Notes: generated from the sequence alone by a model not told the origin. DNA of 64,000 nt from UKL13-2 sp043744255 (GCA_043744255.1 JAYTVA010000051.1:20163-84162), one strand, 5' to 3'; positions 16,086 to 25,164 are shown, numbered from the stretch's first letter. Numbers and translations are program-made.

Positions 16086-18065
16086 TCAGAACGCGTAAGT
16101 GACGACGATCGAGTAGAAATCGCGATCACGAATCGGGTTGGCGTTGGTGCAGAAGCTGGCACCTTGCGCGGCACGACCAAGCGCTGCCACGCCGTTGATC
16201 TGCGCGGCCAGCGAGGTTTGTCCGGCGTTGACGACTTGATCGGTGCCGCAGTAGGTACGACCGCCAAAATAGCCGGTGTAGGAAAGATCTACGGTGAGCT
16301 TCTTCTGGAAATCAAAAGCGTTGCCCAATGAAATCGACTTGGTACCTTGGTTGAACGTTTGCGACACGCCTTTCACGTCATGGTTGAACGCGACACGTGG
16401 TGAAGCGTTGGCACCGAACAGCACGTTGGCGTAGTCGAGACGACCGACCAAACGATAGCCCCACGAGTTTTCGGTGATGAAGCCATCGGGCTGGACTGAA
16501 CCCGCTTGCCCGGCGATAGCGCCTTCCACGGTGGCCGGCAATGACACGCCTGGGCCGTTGTACTTCTGGCCGGTGCGCAGACCCGAGTATTTGGTGAAAC
16601 CGAATTCACCGACCATGGCGAGCTGATCCGCGCCGAGAAAATTCGGAATGCCCTTGGTCACGGTCGCTTGCGCCTGCATCATTTTGACGCGATCCCAGCC
16701 CTTGATGAGCGTGCCGTTTGGTACGAGGCCGGCGGCGGATGCGCCGAACGGCAGCGTCGCGCTGACGGTACCGGGGATGGTAGTAAAGCCGGTCACTAGG
16801 TTTGGTGCGCCGAGTGCCGCGAGCAACACCTCAGGTGCGGCCAGTGCCAGCGGCTGATTGGGGCGGTAAGACACTTCGCCTTGCAATGCCGTGCCGAGCG
16901 GACCTGAGGTGTTGAACGAGAGGCCGATCAAGCGAATGTTTTCGGGGTACTCCGTGAAATAAGACGCGGTGCCGCCGAAGCCCGTGGCAACACCAATCGG
17001 CGTTCCCGTAACTCCCGAGCTCGGCGAGCCCTTGAATCCGGACAGGAATGGGATACGGCTGTGGTAGTTGAGGAAGTAGAGGCCGAATTCGCTGTTGTTT
17101 AGCTGGCTCGCCAGATAACGAAATGCAACGCCATACTGACCGTGATCGCTCGGACTTTTATCCGGGCCGCGCGGCGCCCAGACCGAGGCTGCGGGATCAA
17201 ATACGCCAAGCAACGATTGTGCTATCGCACCGACCTGCGGTGTCGTTGGTGGAATCGGGTTACCGGCCGGCTTGCCGGTCAAATCATTACGGCGACCAAA
17301 CGACAGGATGACTTTGTCTGCATCATCAGAAGCAAAGTCATTATTGCTCCAATACGAGCCGCGCGGGTCAAGTTTGGTACGGTCATGGTTGAACTGCACG
17401 AACGCTTCGACGCTGGCGGCTTTAGAAATCTCGAACGAACCGAGCAAACTGCTGGTCGGCAGGAACGCTTCTTTCAATTCGGAGCCGGGGGTGCGGAGCT
17501 TGACCAAATCAACCGAGTTGATCGAGTTGATGCTGTTTGGGATAAAGGTCGATTCGCCCCACGAAATTACCTGATTGCCGCCACGCACCCGCAGCTTGCT
17601 TCCGCCCAGATCAAAAGTTCTGGTAACGAACGCATCAAGTATCCGGGCGTCTTGACCCACACGGCGTTTGGCGATGGGACCCAACGTGTCGCGGTTGCGG
17701 TTGGTGAAATCAACAAAATAGGTGCCGCGCAGGAACATGCCCCAGCCGTCGTATTTCATATCGAGATCGTGCGTACCCTTCAAAACATTGGCGAAGGCTT
17801 CGCCCTTCTTGTAGTTGCGGTCGCCGTCGTCTTCGTTCACGGAGCGCGAGGCGCCACCGTTGGTGATACCAATCAGCGAACGAATGGGCTCTTGGGTACG
17901 AACCGAATAGCCATACGAAAACGTGCTATCAAAGCTACCTTTGATGCCACCCTCGTAATCAAACTGCACAGCATGAGCCGCACCAGTCATGGCTAAGGCA
18001 ACCGCGAGTGCTGAAAGCTTCACGGTGGGGATGAGTGCGCGCGGGCGCGTGGTAATGCACTTCAT
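16086..18065 (-). CDS. DUF1302 outer membrane beta-barrel protein
   Basis: The start is ATG at 18065 with AAGGAGAAT upstream and a signal peptide (MKCITTRPRALIPTVKLSALAVALAMTGAAHA). A longer frame from 18176 lacks both. The 659-residue protein is rich in alternating polar/hydrophobic strands and ends in 'RDFYSIVVTYAF', with the terminal Phe typical of outer membrane proteins. 'GSFDSTFSYGYSVRTQEP', 'NYKKGEAFANVLKGTHDLDMKYDGWGMFLRGTYFVDF' and 'GGNQVISWGESTFIPNSINSINSVDLVKLRTPGSELKEAFLPT' match the DUF1302 family. It is the first gene of the envelope operon and presumably forms its outer membrane pore. Confidence 0.9.
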   Translation of the reverse strand: MKCITTRPRALIPTVKLSALAVALAMTGAAHAVQFDYEGGIKGSFDSTFSYGYSVRTQEPIRSLIGITNGGASRSVNEDDGDRNYKKGEAFANVLKGTHDLDMKYDGWGMFLRGTYFVDFTNRNRDTLGPIAKRRVGQDARILDAFVTRTFDLGGSKLRVRGGNQVISWGESTFIPNSINSINSVDLVKLRTPGSELKEAFLPTSSLLGSFEISKAASVEAFVQFNHDRTKLDPRGSYWSNNDFASDDADKVILSFGRRNDLTGKPAGNPIPPTTPQVGAIAQSLLGVFDPAASVWAPRGPDKSPSDHGQYGVAFRYLASQLNNSEFGLYFLNYHSRIPFLSGFKGSPSSGVTGTPIGVATGFGGTASYFTEYPENIRLIGLSFNTSGPLGTALQGEVSYRPNQPLALAAPEVLLAALGAPNLVTGFTTIPGTVSATLPFGASAAGLVPNGTLIKGWDRVKMMQAQATVTKGIPNFLGADQLAMVGEFGFTKYSGLRTGQKYNGPGVSLPATVEGAIAGQAGSVQPDGFITENSWGYRLVGRLDYANVLFGANASPRVAFNHDVKGVSQTFNQGTKSISLGNAFDFQKKLTVDLSYTGYFGGRTYCGTDQVVNAGQTSLAAQINGVAALGRAAQGASFCTNANPIRDRDFYSIVVTYAF

Positions 18066-18209
18066 TGGAAATTCTCCTTGGATATTGATTGCGTAAATTC
18101 TGTGCACGCACAGCTCATTTTTTGTCTCGCCGATTTGTTCTCGTGCGCCCAGCGACAGCGCAGAAAACATCGACAATTATTGAGCGGACTTTACAGTAAA
18201 ACCTAAGTA

Positions 18210-18287
18210 ATTGTTGCGGCTTTCCCATGCTGCATTGCAACAATACAACACCGAAAATTGACCCATCGGTCAGCAATTGCTATCGGT
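18210..18287 (-). promoter_or_regulatory. candidate operator region upstream of the DUF1302 operon
   Basis: In the 227-base gap before the DUF1302 gene, ATTGTTGC (18210-18217) and GCAACAAT (18237-18244) are inverted copies 19 bases apart. Further upstream, the palindrome AGCAATTGCT (18272-18281) is flanked by direct repeats ATCGGT (18265-18270 and 18282-18287). Such symmetry suggests binding sites for a regulator, but I do not recognise the consensus, and part may be the thiolase terminator. Confidence 0.4.
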
Positions 18288-18292
18288 GATTT

Positions 18293-19489
18293 TTACATCA
18301 CCTCAAACAAGCCCGCCGCACCCATGCCGGTGCCGATACACATCGTCACCATGCCCCACTTTTGTTTGTTGCGGCGCATGCCGTGGATCAGTGTGGCTGC
18401 ACGAATCGCGCCGGTCGCACCGAGCGGATGACCCAGCGCAATCGCGCCACCTTGCGGATTGATTTTTGACGGATCAAGACCGAGTTCTTTGGTCACCGCG
18501 AGCGCCTGTGCAGCGAATGCTTCGTTGAGTTCGATCCAATCGAGGTCTTGCTGCTTGATGCCCGCCTGCGCCAACACTTTCGGGATCGCCTTGATCGGCC
18601 CGATCCCCATGATTTCAGCAGGCACGCCAGCGACCGCGAACGAGACAAAACGTGCGAGCGGCTGAATGTTGTATTTCTTCAGCGCGCGTTCGGACATCAA
18701 CATCACCGCGCCCGCGCCGTCAGACATTTGCGAGGAATTACCTGCCGTAACACTGCCTTTTGCCGCAAACACCGCACGCAGCTTGCCGAGCGACTCCAAC
18801 GTCGAATCGGCGCGCGGCCCTTCATCGGTATCGGCCATTTTCTTTTTGTGCTTGATGCTGCCACTGGCGAGATCGGGCGAGGCGGTGTCGATTTCATAGG
18901 GATGAATTTCGGCTTTGAAATATCCGTTGGCAATCGCGGCTGCCGCTTTTTGGTTTGACGCAACCGCAAACGCGTCTTGCTCTTCGCGCGTCACTTTCCA
19001 TTGCTTGGCGACATTCTCGGCAGTGATGCCCATGCCGTAGGCGATGCCGATGTTTTCGTTGTGCGTGAACACGTTCGCGTTCATGGCGATTTTGTTGCCC
19101 ATCATCGGCACCATGCTCATACTCTCGGTGCCCGCAGCGATCACCACATCATCATCGCCACAGCGGATGCGGTCGGCGGCCATCGAAATCGCCTGCACGC
19201 CGGAAGAACAAAAACGGTTGATGGTGACAGCGGGCACCGAATTCGGCAGCCCCGCCAGCAACACGCCGATGCGCGCTACGTTCATGCCCTGCTCGCCCTC
19301 CGGCATCGCGCAGCCAACGATGACATCGCCAATGTCATGCGGATCAAGCCCCGGCACTTGTGCCATCGCGCCGCGCAACACGTGCGCGAGCATGTCATCA
19401 GGACGAACGTTTTTGAACATGCCGCGTGGCGCTTTGCCAACGGGCGTGCGGACGGCGGCGACGATGTAGGCTTCTTGAATTTGTTTCAT
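18293..19489 (-). CDS. fadA: acetyl-CoA C-acyltransferase (thiolase, FadA-type)
   Basis: A 398-residue thiolase. The nucleophile Cys lies in 'NRFCSSGVQAI' (Cys94). 'NEAFAAQALAV' and 'GGAIALGHPLGATGAIRA' hold the active-site His, and the second Cys is in 'CIGTGMGAAG' (about 384). It catalyses the last step of beta-oxidation, splitting 3-ketoacyl-CoA with CoA. GGAGA lies ahead of the start. Its partner multifunctional enzyme is encoded immediately upstream on the same strand, the usual FadB-FadA pairing. The symbol is by function; a housekeeping acetoacetyl-CoA thiolase cannot be excluded. Confidence 0.9.
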   Translation of the reverse strand: MKQIQEAYIVAAVRTPVGKAPRGMFKNVRPDDMLAHVLRGAMAQVPGLDPHDIGDVIVGCAMPEGEQGMNVARIGVLLAGLPNSVPAVTINRFCSSGVQAISMAADRIRCGDDDVVIAAGTESMSMVPMMGNKIAMNANVFTHNENIGIAYGMGITAENVAKQWKVTREEQDAFAVASNQKAAAAIANGYFKAEIHPYEIDTASPDLASGSIKHKKKMADTDEGPRADSTLESLGKLRAVFAAKGSVTAGNSSQMSDGAGAVMLMSERALKKYNIQPLARFVSFAVAGVPAEIMGIGPIKAIPKVLAQAGIKQQDLDWIELNEAFAAQALAVTKELGLDPSKINPQGGAIALGHPLGATGAIRAATLIHGMRRNKQKWGMVTMCIGTGMGAAGLFEVM

Positions 19490-19588
19490 GATTTATCTCC
19501 GGTGAGATCAAAAAATTTCGTGAGGTTCGGTCGATTGGCGTTTGGCATTGTGCGTTTTAGCGACCAGATCCTTCGCTCCGCTCAGGAT

Positions 19589-19619
19589 GACAGGCCTTGT
19601 GCTTCGCACGTGGCCTGTC
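19589..19619. repeat. REP-like hairpin overlapping the stop of the upstream multifunctional enzyme
   Basis: GACAGGCC (19589-19596) pairs with GGCCTGTC (19612-19619), and the inner GTGC pairs with GCAC around a TTC loop. Directly to the left is ATCCTTCGCTCCGCTCAGGAT, a very common dispersed bacterial repeat. No T-run follows on either strand. Confidence 0.6.
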
Positions 19620-21987
19620 AATTCCTTAGCGGCTTCCCGTTCTTCAACATAAACGCAATCCGCTCCTGCGTCTTCGGCATCTTCGCCAATTCGCAGAAAT
19701 GTTTGCGCTCCAAATCCAGCATCCATTTCTCATCTACCATCGAGCCCGGTGTCACTTCGCCGCCGCACAAACACGCGGCGATGCGCGAACCGATTTCGTA
19801 ATCGTGCTCGGAAATGAAGCCGCCTTCTTTCATGTTGATCAAAATCATTTTCAGTGTGGCAATGCCGGTGTCGCCTGCGACCGGAAACGCCGTCGGTGCC
19901 AATGGTGGCCGATAAACCGAGGCCGCCATCGCGCGCACGTTTTCAATCGCCACGGTCAGCAACTCATCGCGATTCAACACAATCACATCGCGCCAACGCA
20001 TGTAGCCCATTTCCTTAGCGCCCAGCGCCGACTTCGAGACTTCGCCCATCGCGATTTGCTTAAACATCTTGGTGATTTCGGGCATCGCATCGCCGCCGTT
20101 TGCACCCAGTGCGGCACGCAACGCGACTTCTTTCAGGCCGCCGCCCGCAGGCAACAAGCCAACGCCAACTTCAACCAAACCGATATAACTTTCGAGTGAG
20201 GCGATCACGCGATCGGAGTGCATCACAAACTCGCAACCGCCGCCGAGTGCGGCGCCATCGACCGCCGACACCACCGGCACAAAGCTATATTTCAGTCGTT
20301 GCGAGGTTTGCTGGAACGCCGCCACCATCGCTTCAAATGCCGCAAACTCCCCGGCCTGTAAGCCTTCCAAGGCTTTGACCAAGTTTGCACCCGCTGCAAA
20401 TGGCGGCTCGGTTTGCCAAATCACGAGACCCGCGTAGTTGGCTTCGGCTTCGTCAATCGCTTTGTTGAGCCCCTCCAACACATCTGCGCCAATCGAATGC
20501 ATTTTCGATTTGAACGAGACGATGGCGACTTCGGGCGCGCTTGCGTGTGTCCACATGCGCACCGCGTCGGTTTCAAAGATCGTGGTGCCGCGATCATGTT
20601 TTTCGCCGAGCATCAGCTCCGGGAATAGCTGGCGTTTGTAGACTGGCAAGGTTGAGCGCGGCACGATTTTGCCAGTGGCGGCCGAATACGCACCCTCGGC
20701 CGTATGCACGCCTTTTACGGCCATCACCCACGCGGGCAGCGGCACATTCGCCATCGACTTGCCCGCCGCGATGTCCTCGGCAATCCACTTCGCCACCTGC
20801 TCCCAACCTGCTGCCTGCCACAATTCAAATGGCCCCATTTTCCAGCCGAAGCCCCAACGAATCGCGAGGTCAATATCGCGCGCGCTGTCGGCGATGTGTT
20901 CGAGTTGCACCGCGCAGTAGTGAAACAAATCGCGGAAAATCGACCACAAAAACTGCGCTTGTGGGTGGGCGCAGGCACGCAAGGCGGCGAATTTCTCAGC
21001 GGGATTTTTGATCTTCAAGATCGCCGCGATTTCATCGGCCATCTTGCCATCCGAGACCCGATAATTTTGCGCAGCAACATCGAGCACCATGATGTCTTTG
21101 CCAAGCTTAGTGAACACACCCGACTTGGTTTTTTGCCCGAGCGCGCCCTTCGCGATCAAGCCGGTCAACCACGCCGGGCTTTGATAAAACTTGTGCCACG
21201 GATCGTTCGGCAGCGTGTCCGACAGCGTCTTGATGGTGAGGGACATCGTGTCGAGGCCAACCACGTCAGCGGTACGGTAGGTCGCACTCTTGGCGCGGCC
21301 AATCGCGGGGCCAGTCAAATCATCGACCACATCGAAGGGCAAGTTGAATGCGCCGGTGTGATGCATGGTGGCCGCAATCGAAAACACACCGATACGGTTT
21401 GCGACAAAATTCGGCGTGTCTTTGGCACGGATCACGCCTTTGCCGACGACGTTGACGAGGAAGGTCTCAAGCTGGTCGATGATCGTCATGTCGGTCGCGG
21501 CAGTCGGGATCAACTCGACCAATTTCATATAGCGCGGCGGATTAAAAAAGTGAATGCCGCAGAAGCGATGGCGCAACGCTTCGGGGAATACTTTTGACAG
21601 CTCGGTGATGTTTAAGCCAGAAGTGTTGGACGCGAAAATAGAATTCGCGCCAAGGAACGGTGCGACTTTTTCGTACAACGATTTTTTCCAATCCATGCGC
21701 TCGGAAATGGCCTCGATCACGAGATCGCAATCGCGCAGCCACTCGAGGTTGTCGTCGTAGTTGGCAGGTGTGATGAGCGATACGCGTGCTTTTGACGCAA
21801 GCGGGTCAGGCGACAGTTTGGTGAGGCCATCGAGCGCTTTCATAACAATGCCGTTCTTTGGGCCTTCCTTTGCGGGCAGGTCGAAGAGAATGGCTTTGAC
21901 ATTGGCGTTGGTGAGATGCGCCGCGATCTGCGCACCCATCACGCCGGCACCAAGGACGGCGACTTTTTTAATGTGGAAGTTTTTCAT
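19618..21987 (-). CDS. 3-hydroxyacyl-CoA dehydrogenase / enoyl-CoA hydratase, dehydrogenase first
   Basis: A 789-residue two-enzyme fusion. The N-terminal 'KKVAVLGAGVMGAQIAAHLTNANVKAILFDL' is the NAD-binding Rossmann motif. 'FASNTSGLNITELSKVFPEALRHRFCGIHFFNPPRYMKLVELI' is the 3HCDH core, and its C-terminal helical domains follow. Crotonase elements come last: 'EFVMHSDRVIASLESYIGLVEVGVGLLPAGGGLKEVALRAA' carries the catalytic Glu loop. This order is that of the FadN type, not of E. coli FadB. It should hydrate enoyl-CoA and oxidise the 3-hydroxyacyl-CoA product, passing it to the thiolase encoded downstream. Confidence 0.92.
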   Translation of the reverse strand: MKNFHIKKVAVLGAGVMGAQIAAHLTNANVKAILFDLPAKEGPKNGIVMKALDGLTKLSPDPLASKARVSLITPANYDDNLEWLRDCDLVIEAISERMDWKKSLYEKVAPFLGANSIFASNTSGLNITELSKVFPEALRHRFCGIHFFNPPRYMKLVELIPTAATDMTIIDQLETFLVNVVGKGVIRAKDTPNFVANRIGVFSIAATMHHTGAFNLPFDVVDDLTGPAIGRAKSATYRTADVVGLDTMSLTIKTLSDTLPNDPWHKFYQSPAWLTGLIAKGALGQKTKSGVFTKLGKDIMVLDVAAQNYRVSDGKMADEIAAILKIKNPAEKFAALRACAHPQAQFLWSIFRDLFHYCAVQLEHIADSARDIDLAIRWGFGWKMGPFELWQAAGWEQVAKWIAEDIAAGKSMANVPLPAWVMAVKGVHTAEGAYSAATGKIVPRSTLPVYKRQLFPELMLGEKHDRGTTIFETDAVRMWTHASAPEVAIVSFKSKMHSIGADVLEGLNKAIDEAEANYAGLVIWQTEPPFAAGANLVKALEGLQAGEFAAFEAMVAAFQQTSQRLKYSFVPVVSAVDGAALGGGCEFVMHSDRVIASLESYIGLVEVGVGLLPAGGGLKEVALRAALGANGGDAMPEITKMFKQIAMGEVSKSALGAKEMGYMRWRDVIVLNRDELLTVAIENVRAMAASVYRPPLAPTAFPVAGDTGIATLKMILINMKEGGFISEHDYEIGSRIAACLCGGEVTPGSMVDEKWMLDLERKHFCELAKMPKTQERIAFMLKNGKPLRN

Positions 21988-22130
21988 GCGGTGGCTCCTG
22001 GCGGTCGAATAAAAATATTGGCATGCGATTCAATTGACGCAGACTGGTTCCTTCCCCTGCGCGCGGGGGACGGAGCCATTCATGCGCTACGCATATAGCG
22101 TGTTCTCTATTTACGAAACCCTCAGTACTG

Positions 22131-22158
22131 CACTTCCCCTTTTGCAAAAGGGGGAAGT
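22131..22158. repeat. poly-purine/pyrimidine hairpin between thioesterase and fadB-like genes
   Basis: ACTTCCCCTTTT (22132-22143) pairs with AAAAGGGGGAAGT (22146-22158), with one bulged G. This resembles the CCCCTTT/AAAGGGG extragenic palindromes common in bacteria. It lies in a 221-base gap that must hold the promoter of the multifunctional enzyme if that gene is not read from upstream. Confidence 0.55.
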
Positions 22159-22208
22159 ATTGATGCGACCAGCGCCCACGAATGCGCACACCTGGAAGTC
22201 TCGACGAG

Positions 22209-22616
22209 TCATGACTGCACCATCGGCAACACCCTCGGCCGATTGTCATCGTCAATCGCCACAAACGTGAGCTGCGCCTCGGTCACTTTCACCACGCCAT
22301 TCATCGTGCGATGGCGTTGCGCAAACACCTCCACGTCCACCGTGATGGATGTACGTCCCGATTTGACGACGCGCGCATAAAAACTCACCAGATCACCAAC
22401 AAACACCGGCTCATGGAACGAAAACGAATTCACTGCGACCGTGACCACGCGCCCTTGCGCACGCTGATGCGCGGGTACGCTCGCTGCCAAGTCCACTTGT
22501 GCCATCACCCAGCCGCCGAAGATGGTGCCGTTGGCATTGGTGTCGGCGGGCATGGGAATGACGCGTAGCGTCGGCTGGCGATCCGCAGGCAAGGCCAACA
22601 CTGGTGGCTCGCTCAT
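22209..22616 (-). CDS. acyl-CoA thioesterase, hotdog fold (YciA-type)
   Basis: A 135-residue protein. 'LRVIPMPADTNANGTIFGGWVMAQVDLAASVPAHQRAQGRVVTVAVNSFSFHEPVFVGDLVSFYARVVKSGRTSITVDVEV' is the standard single-hotdog acyl-CoA hydrolase pattern, with the catalytic Asn/Asp region 'ANGTIFGGWVMAQVD'. It releases free fatty acid and CoA from acyl-CoA, perhaps limiting CoA sequestration during beta-oxidation. Its start overlaps the acyl-CoA synthetase stop by 4 bases, so the opposing ligase and hydrolase are translationally coupled. Confidence 0.9.
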   Translation of the reverse strand: MSEPPVLALPADRQPTLRVIPMPADTNANGTIFGGWVMAQVDLAASVPAHQRAQGRVVTVAVNSFSFHEPVFVGDLVSFYARVVKSGRTSITVDVEVFAQRHRTMNGVVKVTEAQLTFVAIDDDNRPRVLPMVQS

Positions 22617-24448
22617 AGCGTGTACCCTTCGTACATTTTGTCAATCTCGGTGGTGTATTTCGCGAACACCACATTACGCTTTAATTTAAGCGTCGGCGTC
22701 ATCAAGCCGTTGTCGATGGTCCATTTTTCGTTGGCGACGGTGATCTTGCGCACTTGCGCGTAGCCGGGAAAATCCTTACTTCGCTTGCCGATCCGTTGCA
22801 CCAAAAACTTTTCGATCTTGTCTTTGGCGTCGCCTTGCAGATTGGGATCGATGTTGTTTTCTGCGGCCACTTTTGCCCACTGCTCGTCATTGAGCACCGC
22901 GACGGCCGTGAGAAACGGCTTGGCCTCACCGTAGACCAGAATCTGCTCAAACAGGGGGTCGAGCTGAATCGCCAGTTCCATGTCCACGGGTGGCACTTTT
23001 TCACCGTTACCCATGACGATAATTTCCTTGATGCGCCCGGTGATGCGTACAAATCCTTGCTCGTCGATCTTGACCTGATCGCCGGTCGCAAGCCAGCCGT
23101 CCTCGGACAATACGGCGCGAGTGGCTTCTGGATTGTTCCAGTACCCCAGCATGATATTCGGCCCACGCGCGAACAATGCACCGTTGTCAGCCACGCGCAA
23201 TTCAACACCCGGCACGGCGAGGCCGATGGTGGTGGGATCATTTCTATCGAGCAGATTCACGGTGAGCAAGGGGCTCGCCTCTGACAGTCCATAGCCCTGA
23301 CAAATTGGTAGGCCCAAGCCGACGAATACTTTTGCCACTGACGGCGACAACGCCGCGCCACCGGAAATCGCAAAACGCAATTTGCCGCCGAGGCGCGCAA
23401 GCAGTTTTTCGGCGACCAGTTTTTTCAACAGCGGCCACAACAAAAATTGTGCTTGCCACGGTTCGCGTCCGTGCTCGTATTCGAATTTCGCCCAGCCGGT
23501 TTTGACCGCGAAGTCGAATAGCTTACGTCTGGCGGGCGAGACCTTCGCGAGTTGCTCGTTGATGGCGGCGAGGAAGCGCTCGTAAATGCGCGGCACGGAA
23601 AAAATAATCGTCGGCTGGATCGTACGGAAGTCTTCAGCGAGCTGCGGGATCGAGCGCGAGAACGCCATCGACGCGCCAGAAATGACATTCAGGTAGTAGT
23701 CGCAAGTGCGCTCAAACATATGCGATAGCGGCAGGAACGAGAGAAAACTGTCTTCGGGATAAATGTCGTAGACCATCAGCCCGGATTGCGCATTGGACAA
23801 AATATTGCGATGCGAAAGCATCACGCCCTTGGCCTTGCCGGTGGTGCCGCTGGTGTAGACGATGGTGGCAAGATCGCTACCCACTGTGGGCGCGCGCGCA
23901 ACGAAACCAGCATCCTGCGGCAACCAATCGCTCAGTGTTTTAAGGCGCGGCTCGTCGCAGTCAGCCACCGGCTTCACCGATAGAATCAAGCGCAGCGACG
24001 TCAGTTGTTCACGTACCGTCTTCAGGCGCTTCCAATGCTCTTCACCATCGATGACGATCACTCTTACATCGGCGTTATTCAGAATGTAGGCCACGTTGTC
24101 CGGGCGATCATCGACAAATAGCGGCACCGGCACCATGCCGTGCGCAAACGCGCCCTGATCGGCTAGTACCCAGTTGCTGCTATTTTTGAGCATCACGGCG
24201 AGCCGCTCGCCCGATTCAAAACCATCGCGCCGCAGCCCTTCGCGAAAGCGCATGACCTTTTCGCCAATCTCGCGCCACGTGCAACTGACCCACTCCTTGC
24301 TGGAAGAGCGAAATTCACGGTAGGCGAGCGCATTCGGCGAGGTGCGGCAACGCAGTGCGAACACATCCGCAAGCGTCGCGTCGTCATCAAATATGAGGTA
24401 GCGCGTGCCGTTTCGGTTATTCAGTTTTGGCGCGGCTACATTGACCAA
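22613..24448 (-). CDS. long-chain acyl-CoA synthetase (AMP-binding)
   Basis: A 611-residue ANL-family ligase. 'ATIVYTSGTTGKAKGVMLSHRNI' is the P-loop, 'GYGLSEASPLLTVN' is motif A5, and 'GWLATGDQVKIDEQGFVRITGRIKEIIVMGNGEKVPP' holds the ATP-binding Asp and the hinge. The form, with 'MVSV/IPLF...AYILNNADVRVIVID' and a tail binding 'TPTLKLKRNVV', is that of the long-chain FadD15-like group. It activates fatty acids to acyl-CoA for the surrounding beta-oxidation enzymes. The start codon is TTG at 24448, with GGAG seven bases upstream. Confidence 0.9.
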   Translation of the reverse strand: MVNVAAPKLNNRNGTRYLIFDDDATLADVFALRCRTSPNALAYREFRSSSKEWVSCTWREIGEKVMRFREGLRRDGFESGERLAVMLKNSSNWVLADQGAFAHGMVPVPLFVDDRPDNVAYILNNADVRVIVIDGEEHWKRLKTVREQLTSLRLILSVKPVADCDEPRLKTLSDWLPQDAGFVARAPTVGSDLATIVYTSGTTGKAKGVMLSHRNILSNAQSGLMVYDIYPEDSFLSFLPLSHMFERTCDYYLNVISGASMAFSRSIPQLAEDFRTIQPTIIFSVPRIYERFLAAINEQLAKVSPARRKLFDFAVKTGWAKFEYEHGREPWQAQFLLWPLLKKLVAEKLLARLGGKLRFAISGGAALSPSVAKVFVGLGLPICQGYGLSEASPLLTVNLLDRNDPTTIGLAVPGVELRVADNGALFARGPNIMLGYWNNPEATRAVLSEDGWLATGDQVKIDEQGFVRITGRIKEIIVMGNGEKVPPVDMELAIQLDPLFEQILVYGEAKPFLTAVAVLNDEQWAKVAAENNIDPNLQGDAKDKIEKFLVQRIGKRSKDFPGYAQVRKITVANEKWTIDNGLMTPTLKLKRNVVFAKYTTEIDKMYEGYTL

Positions 24449-24482
24449 ACAGGTTCTCCAGCGGGGGATTTTCGAAGCAAAA

Positions 24483-24959
24483 TTATACGTCGCTGAACTT
24501 TGCCTTGCGCGGGCTCACGTACATCGCGATGTCGGCGTGACAGACGATATTGCCCTCGGTGTCCTTGATGTCGCAACCGATGATCACATCGCGGGCGGGC
24601 CCGTCCGCAATATCGTCAGTCGCGGCTTCAACCACCACGTCCGTCGTTGCGACCCTCAGGTACTGTACCGTCATGCCCCGCGGTAGCCAGCGCATCTTGC
24701 GCGAAAGGCTCGCTTCCATCATGGTACCAGCAGCAAGTTCGGCGAGGTTGCACATGGCGATGGCGTGCACCGAGTGAATATGATTTTCCACCGCGCGGCG
24801 TTTCTTCATGGTCACGCGCGCATAGCCTTTGCGCAACTCATCGAACTGCGGCTTGATGCTGCCGAAGTACGGCGCCTTGCGGCACACCGCCCACGAGAAA
24901 ATTTTCTTGCCGAGTGGGCGGGTAGACCATTTTTGCCAGAGGGTTAGGATGGGGGGCAT
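24483..24959 (-). CDS. hotdog-fold protein, DUF4442/PaaI-like
   Basis: About 158 residues from ATG 24959 ('MPPILTLWQKWSTRPLGKKIFSWAVCRKAPYFGSIKPQFDELRKGYARVTMKKRRAVENHIHSVHAIAMCNLAELAAG'). The second half, 'HSVHAIAMCNLAELAAGTMMEASL', resembles the substrate-binding helix of DUF4442 hotdog proteins, usually annotated as putative thioesterases. A start nine residues earlier (24986) is possible. It ends 34 bases before the synthetase start and probably belongs to the same transcript, giving this locus two thioesterase-like proteins. Confidence 0.8.
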   Translation of the reverse strand: MPPILTLWQKWSTRPLGKKIFSWAVCRKAPYFGSIKPQFDELRKGYARVTMKKRRAVENHIHSVHAIAMCNLAELAAGTMMEASLSRKMRWLPRGMTVQYLRVATTDVVVEAATDDIADGPARDVIIGCDIKDTEGNIVCHADIAMYVSPRKAKFSDV

Positions 24960-25024
24960 GGGAGCTTTCTGTTGATGTTGGCGCAACGGGCTGAAGCCCC
25001 CTCACCCGCGCGGTCGCGCGCCCC

Positions 25025-25120
25025 TCTCCCGCAGGAGAGGAGCTTCTAAATCGGATAGGTTGCCACCAAATGGAAAGTTTGCGCGGCCAGCGCAGCATGG
25101 AAACCCTCTCCTGCGGGAGA
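25025..25120. repeat. 16-bp inverted repeat (REP-type)
   Basis: TCTCCCGCAGGAGAGG at 25025-25040 and its exact reverse complement at 25105-25120 flank a 64-base spacer. Each arm is also a small hairpin. It sits in the 205-base gap between the hotdog gene and the FadJ-like gene. 'CCTCTCCCGC' palindromes of this kind are common extragenic repeats in proteobacteria. Confidence 0.65.
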
Positions 25121-25164
25121 AAGTGCCGCGACAGCGGCGGTGAGCGTGACGGCAAATCGCACCT

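Noticed and set aside
24438..24456. possible PsrA site (CCAAACAGGTTC) at the fadD start
   Set aside because: Only one half-site matches CAAAC; the other is GTTC, and it overlaps the ribosome site and start codon. Too weak to report as an operator.
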